Below, piece by piece: positions 60,081-64,000 of a DNA stretch of 64,000 bases (the first letter of the stretch is position 1; the number at the start of each line of letters is the position of its first letter). The notes under the pieces are model-generated. The model was not told the origin of the DNA and did no database searches. It was given only the letters and a program-made list of their open reading frames with translations. A program made the translations under genes and the position numbers. Source of the stretch: Actinotalea sp. Marseille-Q4924 (GTDB taxonomy: Bacteria; Actinomycetota; Actinomycetes; Actinomycetales; Cellulomonadaceae); the NCBI RefSeq assembly GCF_916618755.1, contig NZ_CAKAKB010000006.1, forward strand, positions 124,001 to 188,000, read 5' to 3'.

Positions 60081-62420
60081 TCATCCGGCGGTCCCGTGGA
60101 CCCGGAGGTAGTCGAACTCGGCCGTCGCCGGGTCACCACCCTGGTTGCCGTGGGCGAGCAGCCCGATGCGGATGTCGGCGTCGGCCGGGAAGGTCCAGAC
60201 CCCGCCGTGCACCCACGTCTCGCCGTCGGTGCTCGTGGAGGCCTGGACCTCCTGCTCGCCGGCGGCGTCGGTCGTCCGGGTGAGCCGGAGCCACGTCGTG
60301 TCCGACGGCGGGCCGATGATCGTCCCGCCGTACTGGAGCCGGTCCGCGTACGGGATCTCGTAGCCGAACTCGGTCTGTCGCGTGTTCCAGATCGCGACGT
60401 GGGAGAGGCGGGCGAACCGGTCGTCGTCGACGTACGCGATGATCCCGCCCTGCTGGTAGTTGCGGATCGTGTCGGTGCCGAGGTCGATGGTCAGCTTCGT
60501 CTCCGCGACCCAGTCACCCTCCGGCGCGTCGCGCAGGAGCAGGCCGGCGTTGTTCCCGCCGCCGACGAGGTCGGTGCTCTCGACGACCCACCGCAGTGCG
60601 CCGTCGGCGACGGTGACGTCCGGGTCCCGCACCGCGGTCCAGCCGGCATTGGGGGCGTCACCCTCGAACTCGTCCCCGTCGAGCAGCGCACCCGGCGCCG
60701 GCGGAGCGGCGACCTCGTCGACCGCGACCTCCGAGGCGGGCAGCGCGCTGAGGTTGTCGACGTGGGCACCGGCGCCACCGGCGTGGGCACCGGCGCTGCC
60801 GGCGAACCGCGTGCCGGCGGGCAGGTCGACGGTCACGCTCGCGAACGGGTCGTTGAGGCGGGCGTGGCTCAGCTCGGCGTACGCCTGACCGTCACGGACC
60901 TCGAGGACCGCGCTGGTCCAGGCCGTGAGATCGACGTCCGCCGGGATCGGCGAGGCGCCGCTGGTGACGACGGCCCCACGACGGTCGAGCACCTCCACGA
61001 CGAGGGTCGACGTCGCCGCGTCGACCGTCGCGCGGATCTGGTCCCCTCGCGGTGCCGCTGCCGCGACGAGCCCGACGGACGAGGCGCCGTCGTCGAGCCG
61101 GACGTCCGCCTCGACACGCACGTCGTACGGCAGGGCGTGCCGGGTGAGGAGCGTGCCGGCGGAGGTCGAGACCGCGTGGGTGCCGGCCTGCTCGTCGTCC
61201 GCGGTGGTCCACGTGCCCGTCGTCGTGAACGGGCGCGTGATCCCGTCGTCGAAGGACGTCATCGCGCGGCCGCCCGTGACCGGGCCGGGCTGGGCGTCGT
61301 CGGACGCCCACAGGCCGGCGCGGGTGGTCGGCCACCCGTCGATCCAGTCGAGGCGGTCCATGAGCATCGGGCGCTCGTTGATGCCCCCGGTGCCGTCGAG
61401 GTACGGGTCGGCGCGGTCGATGGCGTGGTAGACGTTCCAGTCCTGGCCCGCCAGGTCCGTGACGATGGCGTTGTGGCCGGTGCCGACGAAGGCGTTGCCG
61501 TTCGGCGCGAGGACCGGCGTGCCGCCGGCGCGCGACTGCAGCAGCGGGACGCCCTCGCGGTCCACGTAGGGCCCGGTCAGCGACTCCGACCGGCCGACGT
61601 GGACGCTGTAGCCCGTGGTCGGGCCGGCGCAGCAGTTCGCCGACGAGACGAACAGGTACCAGTACCCGTCGCGGTGGATGACGTAGGCGCCCTCGTACTT
61701 GTTGTCGATGGCGACCTGCGTGGCGGCCCCGACGGCACGCGTGCCGTCCTCGGAGAGCTCGGTGACGTAGATGCCGCCGTAGTAGGAGCCGTAGAAGAGG
61801 TGCTCCGTGCCGTCGCTGTCGACGACGTGGGAGGGGTCGAACGTCCACAGGAAGTTGTCCGGCCCGACGCGGCGCGGCGGGACGACCGGCTCCCCGGAGT
61901 CCGTCCACGGGCCGACCGGCGTCGGTGCGGTGGCGACGCCGATGGCGTTGTCGTTGTGCTCGGGGGTGACCGTCGTCTCCGTGACGACGTAGTAGAGGCG
62001 GTACTCCCCGTCGACGTAGCGGATGTCCGGGGCCCACAGCGCGGCGTTGCGCTCGGTGTCGGCCCAGTCGGGCAGCGTGTCCTCGGTGAAGGCGTCGCCG
62101 ACGTACTCCCAGGTCACGAGGTCCGTGGAGCGGGAGATCGGCAGCAGGTGGCGCTGGCCCTCGCCTTCGAACAGGGGGTCCGTGGTGCCGTAGGCGTACC
62201 AGTACCCGTCCTTCCCGCGGATGACGGCGGGGTCGGCGAACGTGTCGGCGAACGGCTCGCTCACCGGGTTCGTGTAGGTGGTGGAGGACGTGGCGGAACC
62301 ACGCCCTCCGGGCGTTGAGCCGTCGTCGGGCGGGGCCGCGACGGCGGGTGGGGTGAGCAGCGCGAGGCCGACGACGACGGCGACGCCGGTGACTGCGGGA
62401 ACGGCTCTGTTCGGACGCAT
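60081..62420 (-). CDS. Secreted multidomain GH43 glycosidase
   Basis: 779 residues from ATG 62420, Sec signal ending near residue 30 (PPAVAAPPDD). GH43 propeller at about 45-380: base Asp in FADTFADPAVIRGKDGYWYAYGT, modulator Asp in LWTFDPSHVVDSDG, acid Glu in NKYEGAYVIHRDGYWYLF; a SANCCAGP pair as in the other GH43. Residues about 385-560 and 575-779 are two beta-sandwich modules of the laminin-G/DUF1349-like type (GALLDGDEFEGDAPNAGW starts the second), probably for carbohydrate binding. Likely an endo-arabinanase or arabinofuranosidase acting on extracellular plant glycans. No membrane anchor or sorting signal. Confidence 0.9.
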   Translation of the reverse strand: MRPNRAVPAVTGVAVVVGLALLTPPAVAAPPDDGSTPGGRGSATSSTTYTNPVSEPFADTFADPAVIRGKDGYWYAYGTTDPLFEGEGQRHLLPISRSTDLVTWEYVGDAFTEDTLPDWADTERNAALWAPDIRYVDGEYRLYYVVTETTVTPEHNDNAIGVATAPTPVGPWTDSGEPVVPPRRVGPDNFLWTFDPSHVVDSDGTEHLFYGSYYGGIYVTELSEDGTRAVGAATQVAIDNKYEGAYVIHRDGYWYLFVSSANCCAGPTTGYSVHVGRSESLTGPYVDREGVPLLQSRAGGTPVLAPNGNAFVGTGHNAIVTDLAGQDWNVYHAIDRADPYLDGTGGINERPMLMDRLDWIDGWPTTRAGLWASDDAQPGPVTGGRAMTSFDDGITRPFTTTGTWTTADDEQAGTHAVSTSAGTLLTRHALPYDVRVEADVRLDDGASSVGLVAAAAPRGDQIRATVDAATSTLVVEVLDRRGAVVTSGASPIPADVDLTAWTSAVLEVRDGQAYAELSHARLNDPFASVTVDLPAGTRFAGSAGAHAGGAGAHVDNLSALPASEVAVDEVAAPPAPGALLDGDEFEGDAPNAGWTAVRDPDVTVADGALRWVVESTDLVGGGNNAGLLLRDAPEGDWVAETKLTIDLGTDTIRNYQQGGIIAYVDDDRFARLSHVAIWNTRQTEFGYEIPYADRLQYGGTIIGPPSDTTWLRLTRTTDAAGEQEVQASTSTDGETWVHGGVWTFPADADIRIGLLAHGNQGGDPATAEFDYLRVHGTAG

Positions 62421-62554
62421 GGGCTGTGGACCTGTCGTTCAGTGGACGGGCGGACGACGGCGCCATGACGGCGCGGTGGGGCCGCAGACCGCGCGGTCGC
62501 ACGGGCTGTCCCCTGCTCCGGCACGGGGGCGGGCTGCGGTGCGCGCCCGGTGCC

Positions 62555-62568
62555 GGTAAACGTTGGAC
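62555..62568. promoter_or_regulatory. Operator-like site upstream of the secreted GH43 gene
   Basis: GGTAAACGTTGGAC shares GGTAAAC and TTG with the triple operator at 54500-54572 (GGTAAACCTTGTAC, two differences in 14). It lies 135 bases before the GH43 start. Suggests control by the same LacI protein. Confidence 0.6.
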
Positions 62569-62828
62569 ACAGTCCTACAGCATCGATCCGGATCGCGCGA
62601 TCCCTCGCGGCGGCCAGAACGGGACCTTGGTCCCCTTCACCCGTCCCGTGATGCATTCGTAACCTTGTCCACGGCTCCTTCTCCGACCGCGAGAGCGGCC
62701 GGCGGCCTCCGGGTCGAGCGGGGTCCGTGACGCCCTGTGCCGGCGAGACGGCCCGCCACCGTGGTGCTGCACCGGTGCGCAACGGTGCACCTCCGCGACC
62801 GTCCACAGCGTCGTGCGACGCACGCAGA

Positions 62829-62860
62829 ACGGGGTCGGCCGGCATCCCGGCCGACCCCGT
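62829..62860 (-). terminator. Terminator of the GH94 gene
   Basis: ACGGGGTCGGCCGG (62829-62842) and CCGGCCGACCCCGT (62847-62860) form a perfect 14-base stem with a four-base loop, 26 bases after the GH94 stop. Confidence 0.85.
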
Positions 62861-62886
62861 CGTGCTGCGCGGTGCCGCGTGGGGCG

Positions 62887-64000
62887 TCAGACCTCGGCCG
62901 TGACCCGCACCGTGCTCCCCGCGGCGGCGAACGGCACGACCTGGCCCGCCACCGGCTCGCCGTCGACGGTCAGCCGGGCACGGGCGCCGGGGCGGCCGCT
63001 GTTGCGCACCTCGATGTCGTACGTCGCACCCCGGAGCACGCGCCGCACGGTGAACGCGGGGACGTCCGGCCCGAGCTGCGGGTCGACGACCAGCCCGTCC
63101 CAGCCCGGGCGCACACCGAGCAGGTACTGGCTCGCGGCGACGAACGTCCAGGCGGCCGTCCCGGTGAGCCACGAGTTCTTCGCCTCGCCGTGCCGCACGG
63201 CCTCCTTGCCCGCGATCATCTGCGCGTAGACGTACGGCTCGAGCCGGTGCACGTCGCTGATGTCCTCGCGGTAGGCGGGCGTGATGCGCCGGTAGTAGTC
63301 GAACGCCCGCTCGCCGCGCCCCACGACGGTCTCGGCGATGATCACCCAAGGGTTGTTGTGGCAGAAGATGCCGCCGTTCTCCTTGTAGCCCGGCGGGTAC
63401 GTCGACACCTCCCCGAGGTGGACCTGGTAGGTCGTGTAGGCGGGGTGCTGGAGCACGAGCCCGTGCGGGGTCGCCAGATGCTCGGCGACGGAGTCGAGCG
63501 CCGTGAGCGCCACGGTGCGGGACGGGCGCCGCGCGCCGTCGGCGGCGTTCTCGGGCGCTCGGGCGCCGTCGGCCGGGGCGACGTCTCCTGGGTCGCCGTC
63601 GGGGGCCGGCTCGCCTCCCGGCGCGCCGTCGGCCTCGCGCGTGCCGATGCCCGCCATGACGGCGAAGCCCTGCGGCTCGATCCAGATCTTGCCCTCCTCG
63701 TGGGCGTCCGTGCCCACGGGGCGGCCGTTGTAGTCGTACGCGCGCAGGAACCACCGGCCGTCCCAGCCGTGCGCGAGCACCGCCGCGCGCATGACGGCGA
63801 CGGCGGCCCGGGCCTCCCGCGCGACGTCGGCGAGCCCGCGTCGCTCGGCGATCTCGGCGTAGTCGGCGCCGTACAGGACCAGCTGGGCGGCGATGAAGAG
63901 CGACTCCGCGACGCCGCCGCCCTTGTTCTCGGTCGTCTGGAACGACTCCCCTGGCTCCGTCGAGAAGCAGTTGAGGTTGAGGCAGTCGTTCCAGTCGGCG
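62887..64000 (-). CDS. GH94-family cellobiose-type phosphorylase, C-terminal part
   Basis: The gene enters from beyond base 64000; 370 C-terminal residues are seen. [10 protein letters not shown] at the window edge holds the catalytic acid Asp, followed by [59 protein letters not shown] and [17 protein letters not shown], all typical of cellobiose phosphorylases, which split cellobiose with phosphate into glucose 1-phosphate and glucose. Cytoplasmic enzyme. An unusual insertion of about 45 low-complexity residues ([19 protein letters not shown]...) follows MAGIG. Related GH94 enzymes act on other disaccharides, so substrate is tentative. Confidence 0.9.
   Translation of the reverse strand, partial: ADWNDCLNLNCFSTEPGESFQTTENKGGGVAESLFIAAQLVLYGADYAEIAERRGLADVAREARAAVAVMRAAVLAHGWDGRWFLRAYDYNGRPVGTDAHEEGKIWIEPQGFAVMAGIGTREADGAPGGEPAPDGDPGDVAPADGARAPENAADGARRPSRTVALTALDSVAEHLATPHGLVLQHPAYTTYQVHLGEVSTYPPGYKENGGIFCHNNPWVIIAETVVGRGERAFDYYRRITPAYREDISDVHRLEPYVYAQMIAGKEAVRHGEAKNSWLTGTAAWTFVAASQYLLGVRPGWDGLVVDPQLGPDVPAFTVRRVLRGATYDIEVRNSGRPGARARLTVDGEPVAGQVVPFAAAGSTVRVTAEV

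Larger units (their letters stand above)
62421..62886. other. 466-bp region between GH94 and GH43 genes, no gene seen
   Basis: Contains the GH94 terminator, an operator-like GGTAAACGTTGGAC at 62555-62568, a degenerate CGTAACCTTGTCC at 62658-62670, a short palindrome GGGACCTTGGTCCC at 62621-62634 and presumably the GH43 promoter. Short reading frames here have no ribosome site or recognisable product. Confidence 0.6.

Overview
The window is about 64 kb of very GC-rich DNA with dense genes, many GTG starts and actinobacterial hallmarks: a conservon-type sensor cluster, a DUF742/roadblock pair, a proteasome activator ending in GQYL, DUF1206 and DUF5926 proteins, and many genes whose -10 box lies six bases before the start codon. 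Plant-polysaccharide genes (GH2, two GH43, GH94 phosphorylase, two LacI-controlled sugar ABC importers) suggest a Cellulomonas-like member of the Micrococcales. That placement is inference from gene content; no rRNA is present.

Layout. 1-10 kb: the end of a SecF/SecDF-type protein, a flavin monooxygenase fused to a hemerythrin domain, rsgA preceded by an 18-codon ORF, a membrane alpha/beta hydrolase, an arsenic pair (arsC and an ArsR-ArsC fusion), then two genes that each need a frameshift to read through (a PhoX-type phosphatase and a DUF998 protein). 10-18 kb: three tRNA genes, each followed by a strong hairpin, among a kinase-fold protein, a tyrosine phosphatase, a ThrE-type exporter, DUF1206 and a secreted three-part esterase. 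18-25 kb: an orphan PIN protein and a four-gene conservon whose histidine kinase is about 1,500 residues long. 25-32 kb: quinone oxidoreductase, proteasome activator bpa, a DMT exporter and the first sugar ABC importer with its LacI regulator; two copies of a 58-bp palindromic repeat bracket this importer region.

32-50 kb is mostly housekeeping: HAD phosphatase, serS, a diacylglycerol-kinase-type lipid kinase, pheA, a large membrane protein of unknown role, a GT2 glycosyltransferase, DUF5926, pgm, a MASE1-GGDEF-EAL protein, an MFS carrier, a VIT1-type metal transporter with a ferritin-like domain, and an FKBP lipoprotein. 50-58 kb is a divergent glycan locus: solute-binding protein, two permeases and a GH43 lipoprotein on one strand, LacI regulator and GH2 enzyme on the other, with three copies of one 15-bp operator-like sequence between. 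58-64 kb: an Ada-like methyltransferase fused to an AraC-type helix-turn-helix, a DMT transporter, a secreted GH43 with a related operator sequence upstream, and the 3' part of a GH94 phosphorylase.

Taken together, the 50-64 kb genes look like one regulon: secreted and lipid-anchored GH43 enzymes trim an arabinose- or xylose-containing glycan, the ABC importer takes up the oligosaccharides, the cytoplasmic GH2 enzyme (and possibly the GH94 phosphorylase) breaks them down, and the LacI protein controls the set. No ATPase for either importer is in the window; a shared MsiK-type ATPase encoded elsewhere is the usual arrangement in this group. No CRISPR array, prophage, transposase or known defence system was seen.
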